The position numbers and the translations under genes are program-made. A stretch of 64,000 bases of DNA from Prolixibacter sp. NT017 (GTDB lineage Bacteria; Bacteroidota; Bacteroidia; Bacteroidales; Prolixibacteraceae): assembly GCF_009617875.1 (NCBI RefSeq), contig NZ_BLAV01000001.1:4588001-4652000 (forward strand), read 5' to 3'. How positions within the stretch are numbered: the first letter of the stretch is position 1; every line of letters starts with the position of its first letter. Positions 51,728-62,200 of the stretch are shown here, piece by piece. The notes below the pieces were generated by a model. It was given only the letters and a program-made list of their open reading frames with translations. It searched no databases and was not told the DNA's origin.

Positions 51728-52846
51728 CTATGCCGGCTGCAATTCCGGAACCATTTCCGGCAACTCCACATGCTCGTAACCCTGGTTACGCAGTTGTGGA
51801 CGGAAACCAGCATCGATAATGGATTGCTGAATACCTTTGGCATTCATCTGGTACGATGCGCCTGCGGCAGAAACGACATTTTCCTCAATCATGATGGAAC
51901 CCATGTCGTTAGCTCCGGCATTCAGACAAAGCTGCGCGGTATCTCTTCCTACTGTTAACCACGATGCCTGGATGTTGGTCACATTGTTCAGCATAATACG
52001 CGCAACGGCAATCATCCGCACATATTCCATTGGCTCAATCGGAGTAACTTCAATGTTTTGATAGAGCTCGGTATCTTCGAGCATCACCGGCCACGGGATG
52101 AAAGCCGTGAAACCATCGCTGCCTTCCGGGCGTTCGTCCTGCACATCGCGAAGCAAAGCCAGGTGTTCGATGCGCTCGCGGTTGGTTTCAATCGTTCCGA
52201 ACATCATGGTAGCCGAAGTCACCATTTTCAGTTTGTGGGCTTCGCGCATTACGTCAAGCCACTCCTGCGTGTTGCACTTTCCGGGTGATAAAATCCGGCG
52301 AACCCGATCCGACAGAATTTCTGCACCGGCTCCGGGCAGACTATCCAGCCCCGAATCCCGCAGTTGGATAAGCGTATCGCGGAAGCTCAAACGAGAGCGC
52401 TTGGCGATGTGTGCCACCTCAGGCGGTCCCAGCGAGTGCAGTTTCACTTCCGGATAACGGCGCTTTAACTCACTGAACAGGTCGGTGTAAAACTTGATAC
52501 CATATCGCGGGTGCATGCCGCCCTGGAGAAGCAGCTGGTTACCACCCTGCTTGAGCATCTCCTCAATTTTTTCAGAGTACTCTTCGATGGTGGTTGTATA
52601 GACATCCTTATCGCCGATATCGCGTCGGAAATTACAGAAATTACAGTGGGCCACACATATGTTGGTGGTATTTACGTTGCGGTCGATTATCCAGGTTACC
52701 ACGTTGCCGGGCACCTTCTTTTTCCGCAACTCATTTGCTACATGCATCAACTCCGGAGTGGGAGCATGCTCATACAGCAGCAATCCTTCATCAACGGTCA
52801 ATGCCTCAAAATTTAAGGCTTTTTGGTATATTGATTCGAAATTCAT
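51728..52846 (-). CDS. mqnC: Cyclic dehypoxanthine futalosine synthase (menaquinone biosynthesis)
   Basis: 372 aa from the ATG at 52846 (MNFESIYQKALNFEALTVDEGLLLYEHA). Radical-SAM enzyme; the cluster motif CxxxCxxC appears in ICVAHCNFCNFRRDIGDKD (about 65-80). The LLQGGMHPRYGIKFYTDLF, SLGPPEVAHIAKRS, LDSLPGAGAEILSDRVRR and GANDMGSIMIEENVVSAAG segments match MqnC more closely than its paralog MqnE. It cyclises dehypoxanthine futalosine in the futalosine route to menaquinone. No other mqn genes are in the window. Confidence 0.95.
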   Translation of the reverse strand: MNFESIYQKALNFEALTVDEGLLLYEHAPTPELMHVANELRKKKVPGNVVTWIIDRNVNTTNICVAHCNFCNFRRDIGDKDVYTTTIEEYSEKIEEMLKQGGNQLLLQGGMHPRYGIKFYTDLFSELKRRYPEVKLHSLGPPEVAHIAKRSRLSFRDTLIQLRDSGLDSLPGAGAEILSDRVRRILSPGKCNTQEWLDVMREAHKLKMVTSATMMFGTIETNRERIEHLALLRDVQDERPEGSDGFTAFIPWPVMLEDTELYQNIEVTPIEPMEYVRMIAVARIMLNNVTNIQASWLTVGRDTAQLCLNAGANDMGSIMIEENVVSAAGASYQMNAKGIQQSIIDAGFRPQLRNQGYEHVELPEMVPELQPA

Positions 52847-52976
52847 GTAGTAAAAATTTGGCGTAAAGGTACTAATTTTCAAATACGATAGTCGCTGATG
52901 TTTACGGCTATCCTTTTTAAAAAGATTCAACCTTTTTCAGGGGATAATGTTGCATCAGTAAATTAAAATTTTCGAT

Positions 52977-54401
52977 ATGGAACTGAAAAGACAAAGTGAG
53001 CACAATGGTAATAATCTGATATACATATTAAAAGATAGCTCGGAGTTGGCCTCTGTTCCGCTCGGCGAGAAAGAAAAAAAATATGCCGAAAAGCGGTTGG
53101 AAGATAAAGCAGAATTAATCTTCATCAACCGGATGGACGGATGGATTTTTCTGGTTGTTCCCAAACAGTGCAAAGATGAAGAGGCATTTTTAGAGGAATG
53201 CCGGAAAAAAGGAAATGAAATTGCAGTGCGGGCGACGGAAGAAAAACTGGAAGAACTGGGCATATCAGGAAATGATGCCCAGGCTGTTTTGGCTGTCGCC
53301 GAAGGAGTGGCATTGAGCAGCTACCGGTTTTTGAACCATTTTACCGACAAAAAAGGGAAAGAGAGTCCGCTAAAGAATTTGTCTTTGGTTTCTGAGCAAC
53401 TGAGTGATGCTGACGTAACAGAATTGACCAACTTGGTGAAGAGTGTTTGCCAAACACGCGATTTAGTGAACGAACCGCTGTCGCACATGAATGCTGAACG
53501 TTTGGCAGAAGCTTTCACCAAAATGGGAAAAGAAGCCGGAATGACGGTGGATGTTTTCCATAAGCAAAAAATTGAATCGCTGAAAATGGGCGGCCTGCTG
53601 GCGGTCAACAAAGGAAGTATCGATCCTCCGACCTTCACCATCATGGAGTGGAAACCGGAAAAACCGGTGAATGAAAAACCGATTGTCCTGGTGGGTAAAG
53701 GTGTGGTGTATGATACGGGAGGTATGAGCCTCAAGCCGACGCCCAATTCGATGGATTACATGAAATCGGATATGGCTGGAGGTGCTGCTGTTGGTGGTGC
53801 CATTTATGCGGCTGCGCTGAACCGTTTGCCATTGCATGTTATTGCACTGATTCCGGCTACCGATAACCGCCCTGACGGAAACGCTTATGTTCCGGGCGAT
53901 GTGATTACGATGCATAGCGGCAAAACGGTGGAAGTGCTCAATACCGATGCAGAAGGGCGTTTGTTGCTGGCGGATGCATTGAGCTATGCGAAGAAATTTG
54001 AACCGCAGCTGGTCATTGATGCGGCTACATTAACCGGGTCAGCAGCCGTTGCGCTGGGACATTACGGAATTGCCGGAATGGGAACAGCGAAACCGGAAGT
54101 GATGCAGCAACTTCAAAAAGCCGGGCATGAAGTGTACGAACGGGTGGTTGAATTTCCTTTTTGGGAAGAATATGGCGAATTGTTGAAATCGGATATTGCC
54201 GACCTGAAAAACCTGGGGCCGCGCGAAGCAGGAATGATCACCGCCGGGAAATTTCTCGAAAACTTTGTGGACTATCCTTGGATCCACCTGGATATTGCTG
54301 GAGCCGCATTTCTGAACCAACCTGATAGCTATCGTGGTAAAGGAGCGACGGGTACCGGTGTGCGCCTGTTGTACCGTTTCCTGAAAAGCCTGGTTGGATG
54401 A
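52977..54401 (+). CDS. Leucyl aminopeptidase (family M17)
   Basis: 474 aa. The N-terminal domain (about 1-150) is divergent, while the catalytic domain is clear: VGKGVVYDTGGMSLKPTPNSMDYMKSDMAGGAA with the Lys, Asp and metal ligands (about 240-275), and NTDAEGRLLLADAL (about 322-335), the M17 signature with Asp, Glu and Arg. It removes N-terminal residues from peptides in the cytoplasm, using two metal ions. There is no signal peptide. It stands alone between mqnC (divergent) and pdxA. Confidence 0.95.
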   Translation: MELKRQSEHNGNNLIYILKDSSELASVPLGEKEKKYAEKRLEDKAELIFINRMDGWIFLVVPKQCKDEEAFLEECRKKGNEIAVRATEEKLEELGISGNDAQAVLAVAEGVALSSYRFLNHFTDKKGKESPLKNLSLVSEQLSDADVTELTNLVKSVCQTRDLVNEPLSHMNAERLAEAFTKMGKEAGMTVDVFHKQKIESLKMGGLLAVNKGSIDPPTFTIMEWKPEKPVNEKPIVLVGKGVVYDTGGMSLKPTPNSMDYMKSDMAGGAAVGGAIYAAALNRLPLHVIALIPATDNRPDGNAYVPGDVITMHSGKTVEVLNTDAEGRLLLADALSYAKKFEPQLVIDAATLTGSAAVALGHYGIAGMGTAKPEVMQQLQKAGHEVYERVVEFPFWEEYGELLKSDIADLKNLGPREAGMITAGKFLENFVDYPWIHLDIAGAAFLNQPDSYRGKGATGTGVRLLYRFLKSLVG

Positions 54402-54520
54402 TATGCTCTGAAACCTCTATAAAAACGCGGGGCGGTCAGGGATATACCGAAGAAAAGTTTAAATTTGACCATCCTTTCTCCTTGGGGGAATTGTTGAAAA
54501 TCTAACATTTAGACAGGACT

Positions 54521-55582
54521 ATGAAGCAACATATTGTCAAGGTCGGAATTACGCACGGCGACATCAACGGAATTGGTTATGAGGTTATCATGAAGGCTCT
54601 GCTGGACAACCGGATAATGGAAAACTGTACTCCCATTGTCTACGGTTCGCCCAAAGTAGCCGCTTATCACCGAAAGGCGTTAAATATTAACAACTTCAGT
54701 TTTAACCACATTAACGCGGCGGAGGAAGCAGTGCCCAAGCGGCCCAATATCATTAACTGCATCGATGAAAATATCCGGGTCGAACTGGGTAAGTCGACCA
54801 AGATGGCCGGCGAAGCCAGCTACATGGCGCTTGAAGCGGCTGTCAAGGATATCAAAGAGGGAAAGATTGACGTGCTGATTACGGCTCCTATCAACAAGGA
54901 GAATATTCAGTCCAACGTATTTCACTTTCCGGGACACACGCAGTATCTGGCCGAAGAGTTTAAGGCGGAAGATCACCTGATGCTGATGGTGAGCAACGAC
55001 CTGAAGGTTGGTATTGTTACCGAGCACATCCCGCTGTCGAAAGTGGCCTCGACGATTACCACAGACATGATCCTGAGTAAGCTCCGGGTATTGAACCGGA
55101 CATTGATGGAAGACTTTACGTTGCACAAGCCCCGTATTGCAGTTCTGGCGTTGAATCCGCACGCTGGTGATCATGGATTGATTGGTGACGAAGAAGAGCG
55201 CGAGATTATTCCGGCAATCAAAACTGCCAATGAAGAAGGGATTATCGCCATGGGACCGTATCCGGCCGACGGATTTTTTGGTTCGGCCGATTACAAGAAA
55301 TTCGATGCTATTCTGGCGATGTATCACGACCAGGGACTGACGCCTTTTAAGCTGGCGTCGTTCGAGTCGGGTGTGAACTTCACTGCAGGTTTGCCTATTG
55401 TCAGAACATCGCCGGGACACGGAACGGCTTACAGTCTGGCTGGCGAAGGTAATGCGTCGGAAGATTCATTCCGGAATGCCATGTACCTGGCCATCGACCT
55501 GTTCCTGAACCGGGAGCAGTACAAAGAATTTTCGAAAGATCCGTTGCAGAGCCAGGAGATCGATCGAACCGGGGGAGAATAG
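54521..55582 (+). CDS. pdxA: 4-hydroxythreonine-4-phosphate dehydrogenase
   Basis: 353 aa. Pyridoxal phosphate biosynthesis, DXP-dependent branch. The N-terminal GITHGDINGIGYEVIMKAL, ITAPINKENIQ, the metal-binding His in FPGHTQYLAEEF, HAGDHGLIGDEE and MYHDQGLTPFKL, and the SPGHGTAYSLAG motif are all present. The closing LNREQYKEF stretch is typical. It is 43 bp upstream of ruvA and probably in one operon with it. Confidence 0.96.
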   Translation: MKQHIVKVGITHGDINGIGYEVIMKALLDNRIMENCTPIVYGSPKVAAYHRKALNINNFSFNHINAAEEAVPKRPNIINCIDENIRVELGKSTKMAGEASYMALEAAVKDIKEGKIDVLITAPINKENIQSNVFHFPGHTQYLAEEFKAEDHLMLMVSNDLKVGIVTEHIPLSKVASTITTDMILSKLRVLNRTLMEDFTLHKPRIAVLALNPHAGDHGLIGDEEEREIIPAIKTANEEGIIAMGPYPADGFFGSADYKKFDAILAMYHDQGLTPFKLASFESGVNFTAGLPIVRTSPGHGTAYSLAGEGNASEDSFRNAMYLAIDLFLNREQYKEFSKDPLQSQEIDRTGGE

Positions 55583-55625
55583 AGTTCTCCCCGATTCCAT
55601 GAATAAACTTGAATGAACGCAAAGG

Positions 55626-56207
55626 ATGTACGAATACATCAAGGGAAATATCACTGAACTAACGCCTGCTTCGGTCATTGTTGAGGCCGGAGGTATCGGG
55701 TACTTTATCAACATTTCACTAACCACCTATACCCGTTTGAACGGACGGGAAAATGTGACGGTTTTTCTTCAGCAAATTGTTCGCGAAGATGCTCATCTCC
55801 TGTATGGTTTTGCCGATCGGGATGAGCGGGAAATCTTCAGGTTACTGATATCGGTAAACGGCATCGGAGCCAATACGGCTGTTATGATGCTTTCGTCGTA
55901 TCAGCCGGAACAGTTGAGAGACGCCATCGCTACCGAGAATGTGAATGTGCTCAAAAGTATCAAAGGCATTGGAGCCAAGACGGCGCAGCGGGTTATCATC
56001 GATTTGAAGGATAAAATCGGTAAATCATCAGAATCAGTGCAGGTTTTCGACAAAGCAGACAATACCACGCGGGAAGAAGCGTTATCTGCTTTGGTGATGC
56101 TGGGGTTCAACAAGCGGGCAATCGAAAAAGCACTGGACCGGATTTTTTCCGACAATCCGGGTATTTCTGTTGAGGAAACCATTAAAATTGCGCTGAAAAA
56201 TCTTTGA
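55626..56207 (+). CDS. ruvA: Holliday junction branch migration protein RuvA
   Basis: 193 aa. An N-terminal OB fold (MYEYIKGNITELTPASVIVEAGGIGYFINIS), a central pair of helix-hairpin-helix motifs (LLISVNGIGANTAVMML and LKSIKGIGAKTAQRVIIDLKDKI), and a C-terminal RuvB-binding domain (EEALSALVMLGFNKRAIEKAL). It binds four-way junctions as a tetramer and directs the RuvB motor. ruvB is not adjacent. The gene ends 46 bp before sprA, a neighbour order known in other Bacteroidota. Confidence 0.97.
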   Translation: MYEYIKGNITELTPASVIVEAGGIGYFINISLTTYTRLNGRENVTVFLQQIVREDAHLLYGFADRDEREIFRLLISVNGIGANTAVMMLSSYQPEQLRDAIATENVNVLKSIKGIGAKTAQRVIIDLKDKIGKSSESVQVFDKADNTTREEALSALVMLGFNKRAIEKALDRIFSDNPGISVEETIKIALKNL

Positions 56208-56231
56208 GGGCTCCCTTTCCCTGCATTTTTG
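56203..56231 (+). promoter_or_regulatory. Possible sprA promoter overlapping the ruvA stop
   Basis: TTTG (56203-56206), a 17-bp spacer and CATTTTTG (56224-56231, one mismatch to TAnnTTTG). It lies 23 bp before the GTG start. Co-transcription from pdxA-ruvA is equally possible. Confidence 0.4.
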
Positions 56232-56253
56232 CGGAAAAAATTTGTAGTAGCTG

Positions 56254-59200
56254 GTGTTGAGAAGGTACCGTAGATATATACTGGCTATTCCCCTGCTGAT
56301 TATCGTTGTGTCCATTATCGGAAACAGCGATGCGTCGGTCAACATGGGAAAAGCTGTCAGGTGGAATGATAACGGTCCGGTTAAAGAAGAGGGTGATACG
56401 CTTGCCGTAGATACCATTGGGAAATTACCCTATCCCTTTCGGGATAAAGGCCCCTTCGGAAATGCAGGACAACAGGATTCATCCGCCTTGTATCTTCATG
56501 ATCCTTCGAATATGAAAAAGGAGGTGGAGTACGATCCGGAAACCGGCGATTATATTTTCTACGACCGGATTGGTGACTTCAACTATAGGCTACCGCGTAC
56601 CATGTCGCTGGAAGAGTATCGCCATTGGGATTTTCAGGAATCTATCAAGCGTTACTGGCGGCAACGGATGGCACAGCAATCCTTCGAACAACAGTCGCAA
56701 CTCATTCCCCAACTTAAAGTAGGTGGCGAATCCTTCAATAGAATTTTCGGGTCCAATACCGTGAGCATTCGCCCGCAGGGTTACGTTGAGCTGAGTCTTG
56801 GCGTGCAAACCAACCGCATCGATAATCCTTCCATTCCCGAAAGGATGCGCAAAACCACGACATTCGATTTCAACGAGAAAGTGAACATGAATGTGGTGGG
56901 ACAAATCGGAAGTAAGCTGAATATGCGGGTGAATTATAATACCGAAGCGACTTTCGATTTCGAAAACAAAATGAAGCTGAACTACACCGGCGATGAGGAT
57001 GAGATTGTGAAGAATGTGGAGGCCGGTAACGTTTCGATGCCATTGTCGGGTTCATTGATTACCGGAGGGACGAACCTTTTCGGGGTGAGAACGGATTTGC
57101 AGTTTGGTAAACTTGCCGTTTCGACAATTTTCTCGCAACAAAAAGGAGAAACCAAGACCATTGAAACGGAAGGCGGCGCCCAGAAGACGAAGTTCAAGCT
57201 CGATGTGACGGATTACGATGCCAACCGGCACTTCTTCCTCGGGCAGTATTTTTACGATCACTACGATCAGGCACTGGCCAACCTTCCGGTTATCAATTCA
57301 GCCATTACCATCAACAAGGTGGAGGTGTGGGTTACCAATAAATCCAACGACTTTAAGGAATCCCGAAATATTTTGGCGTTAACCGACCTGGGTGAGCGGG
57401 GCGGTAACCGAGAAAATCAGTCCATTTCAGAGTTTGGTGACACTCCCGGACTTTCGTACCCGGAAAACGTTTATACGTTCAATGGTGCCAACCAGATGTA
57501 CACTTCGATTACATCTACTTATTCCGGTATCCGTAATATAGCGCAGCTGACACAGGTAATGGCTCCGTTGGCCAGTCGAGGTTTTGTGGCCGGACGCGAC
57601 TACGAAAAAATTGAAAATGCCCGCAGGCTCTCTCCTTCAGAATATACCGTCAACAAAAGACTGGGTTATATTTCGCTTAATTCAGCGCTGAATGCGGATG
57701 AGGTGCTGGCTGTGGCTTATCAGTATACAGCCAACGGAAAAACTTACCAGGTGGGGGAATTCTCGACCGATGGTATTGATGCGCCGCAGACGTTGGTTCT
57801 GAAATTAATTAAGGGGACCGACTTAAATCCCAAATTCAAGAACTGGGATTTGATGATGAAAAACGTTTATAATCTTGGGGCTTATCAGCTTTCTCCGGAA
57901 GATTTCCGTTTCGATGTGGAATACCAGAACGATTCGACGGGTACCAATTTGAACTACTTGCCGACAGGTCCACTGAAAGAGAAAATACTGCTCAAGGTGA
58001 TGAACCTTGATAATTTGAACAAGCAAAAAGATCCCTATCCCGATGGACTATTTGACTTCATCGACGGCGTGACGATCGATGCTGCTACCGGACGGGTGTT
58101 CTTCCCGGTGGTTCAGCCATTCGGTTCCAACCTGAAAAAGCAACTTGGAAGTGATCAGACGGCAATCGACCGGTATGTTTTCCAGAGTTTGTACGACGAG
58201 ACAAAAACGGTAGCCGAACAGGATGCGGAGAAAAACAAATATCAGTTGGTAGGTAGTTACAAGGGAAGTGCCAGCAACGAAATTTCGCTGAACACAATTA
58301 ACGTCGCGCGGGGATCGGTGAAAGTTACTGCAGGCGGACGCGAACTGACGGAAAACGTCGATTATGTGGTGGACTACGCCCAGGGAACGGTGAAGATTAT
58401 TAACCAGGGGCTGCTCGAATCGGGAACGCCTATTTCGGTTTTCACCGAGAGTAACAATCTCTTCAGTATGCAGCGGAAGACCTTGCTGGGAACCCATATG
58501 AATTACGAGTTCAACAAGAACTTCAACCTGGGCGGTACGGTAATGTATTTGCACGAAAAACCGCTGACACAGAAAGTGAATTACGGTGAAGATCCCATTT
58601 CGAATACCATGCTGGGTTTGAATGCTTCGTATAAAACGAAATCGCAGCTGATTACCAATTTGGTGGATGCGCTCCCATTCCTGGATACGAAAGCGGAATC
58701 GAAAGTGGCTGTGGATGCGGAGTTTGCACAGTTACTACCGGGGCACTCAAAGGTGATTTCGAACGAGGGTGCGGTGTATATCGATGATTTCGAGGGAACG
58801 AAAACAACCATCGATATGAAAACGCAGCATGCGTGGACTTTCGCCAGTACGCCGCAGGGACAGGATATGTTCCCGGAAGGGGAGCTGGTTGACAACCTGG
58901 CCAATGGTTACAACCGGGCAAAGCTGGCGTGGTATGTTATCGATCCACTTTTGCAACGAAATACAGCAACTACACCAAAGCATCTGATACAGTTTCCGAA
59001 GCAGCGCTCGAGCAACTATGTGCGCGAGGTGTATCAGAGTGAAATTTATCCTGACAGGCAGACACCTGTTGGTCAACCTACGAATATTCCGACATTGGAT
59101 TTGGCATATTACCCTTCGGAAAAAGGCCCTTATAACTTCGATACCTATCCTTCGGCTTATTCAGCGGGTGTGGCTCAAGATGGTTCTTTGAATCAGCCGG

Positions 59201-62200
59201 AGACGCGTTGGGGGGGAATTATGCGACAGGTTCAAACCAGCGATTTTGAAGCGGCGAATATCGAGTACATCGAGTTTTGGATGATGGATCCGTTTGCCGA
59301 AGATACGTTGCAGCAAAATCCCGGTGGAGATTTGTATTTCGACTTGGGAAATGTGTCAGAGGATATTCTTCGCGATGGAAGAAAATCGTTTGAGAACGGA
59401 TTACCTGCCGACGGTAATTACGCAGCTACCTGCGATACGACCGCCTGGGGACGTGTTTCGAGACAACAGTCGTTGGTGAAGGCATTCGATAATAACCCAC
59501 AGGCCCGCCGTTACCAGGATATTGGTTTGGATGGTTTGGACTCGAAAGATGAAGAGAGTTTTTATAAAACGTATCTCGACCAGTTAAAAGGCTTGTTGGT
59601 CGATAGTGTATACGCTAAGGTTTATGCCGACCCGGCGAATGATAACTTCCACTATTTCCGGGGAACCGATTACGATAATGAACAGCTGGGGATTCTTCAG
59701 CGATACAAAAATTACAACAATCCCGATGGCAACTCGCCGACCTCCGATATGTCGCCGGAACCTTATAGCACAGCCGCGACATCGATTCCTGATGCCGAGG
59801 ATATTAACGACGATAATACGTTAAGTGAAAATGAGTCATATTTCCAGTATCACCTGAAGCTGGACCGGCGGGATTTGGCTGTTGGAAAGAATTACATCAC
59901 CGACGCGAAAACAGCGCGTGTTAAACTGAAAGATGGTACAACTTCGGAGATTACCTGGTACCAGTTTAAGATTCCGGTCAAGCAACCGACTTCGACCATT
60001 GGAACCATTTCCGATTTCCGTTCTATCCGGTTTATGCGGATGTTCTTGCGCGGATGGAAGAAGCCAGTTGTATTGCGTTTTGCCACGCTTGATTTGGTTC
60101 GCTCTGACTGGCGAATTTATGAAAAGGATTTGTCGGAAAACAACAGTGTTCCTTCTCCGAATACCAAGTTCGAGATATCGGCTGTTAACATTGAGGAGAA
60201 TGCGAACCGCGAACCGGTGAACTACGTGTTACCTCCCGGAATCAGCCGTGTGATTGACCCCGCCAACCCGCAGATCCGACAACTGAACGAACAGTCGATG
60301 GTGCTGCGAACGATCGATTTGCCAACCGGCGATGCGCGGGCAGCATATAAGACTACCACAGTGGACATGCGGCGGTATAAAACGCTGAAAATGGAGGTGC
60401 ATGCCGAAGCAATTAAAAACCATGCGCTGAACGATGATGATCTGTCGCTTTTCATTCGCATCGGGTCGGATTACCGCTACAACTATTACGAATACGAAAT
60501 ACCGCTGAAGCTGACGCCTCCGGGTTACTACAGTAATGATTCGCAGAACGACCGGTTGATTGTATGGCCTGAAGCCAACCGAATGTATATCCCGCTGGAT
60601 CTGTTGCCAAAATTGAAGCTTGAACGGAATGCCAAAATGCGGCAAGCCGGTTCTCAGCTTTCGCTGAATGATGTCTTTGAAAAGATTCAGAATGGTGTGA
60701 ACAACAACCAGAACATCATTAAGGTGAAGGGTAATCCGAACCTGGGAGAGGTGACTTCGGTGATGATTGGTATCCGGAATAAGGATGGCAGTCCTCATCC
60801 GGGAAGTAAGTCGGTGGAAGTATGGGTCAACGAACTTCGTCTGACGGATTTCGACGAGAAAGGTGGATGGGCAGCTTTGGGCCGCGTTTCGGGTAACCTG
60901 GCTGATTTGGGAACCTATTCGTTTGCCGGACGAACCAGTACTGCCGGCTTTGGAAGTATCGATTCGAAGATGCAGCAGCGCAGCATGGAAGACAATCATG
61001 AATATGATATTTCTACGAATCTTCAGTTAGGAAAATTCTTTGGTGAGAAGTCGGGAGTGCAGATTCCGATGTACCTCGGTTTTTCGAAAGCGGTGCAAAC
61101 ACCCGAATATTCGCCGCTCGATCCGGATGTGAAATTGAAAGATGCGCTGGATGCTGCCGCGAATAAGTCCGAAAGGGATTCCATCAAGCGAATATCGCAG
61201 GATTATACGACCCGTAGAAGTATCAATTTCACGAATGTGCACATCGACAAGCCTAACAAAAAGGGGAAACCCAAGGTCTATGATATTTCGAATTTCGCGG
61301 TGACCTATTCATTTAACCAGTATTATCATCGTGATATCAACACCACGAGGAATGAGACGCGAAATACACGCATGTTGTTTTCGTACAACTACAATACACG
61401 GCCAAAGGCTGTGGAGCCTTTCAAAAATGTGAAGTTGTTCCGTTCGCCATGGTTCTCCCTGATTCGTGATTTCAACTTTTATTATTCGCCGGAACAGATC
61501 TCTTTCCGTTCGGATATGAACCGGCGGTATAGTGAGCTGCAGTACCGGAATATTACCAACCCTGATTTCATCATTCCTTCCTCCTATGAGAAGGATTTTA
61601 TCTGGGATCGTTATTACGATTTGCGTTACAGTCTTACCCGCAGCCTTAAGCTGGATGTTTCGGCTCAGAATACATCACGCGTGGAAGAGCCGTTGGGAGC
61701 CAGACTGAACAAGAATCAGGATGAGTATGAGGCTCGGCGCGACACGATTATTCAGAGTATTCTCGACGGAGGTCGTAACACGCATTATCATCACACGGTG
61801 AACGCATCGTACACACTGCCGATTAATAAAATTCCATTACTGAACTGGACATCGGGTTCGGCTCGTTATCAATCGACTTTTGACTGGGATACCGGACCGA
61901 TTACGAGCAGCGAATACCAGTTGGGTAATATTATCCAAAACTCACGTTCGATGCAGTTTAACGGGCAGGCGAACCTGGTGAACCTGTATAACAAAGTCCC
62001 GTTCCTGAGAAAAGTAAATCAAAAATATTCAGGAGGGAGGGGAAGGAGAAGCATGATGAGACGGCCTTCTCCAATGCGAACGGATACCCGAAACGGAGCA
62101 AATGGCAAAGAAGTCAGGTTTGCAGACAAGGGACTGAACCTAAAGGCAGGGAAGGCCCGCTCGATTTTCCATAAGCTAGGTACGAAAGATGTTCGGGTAA

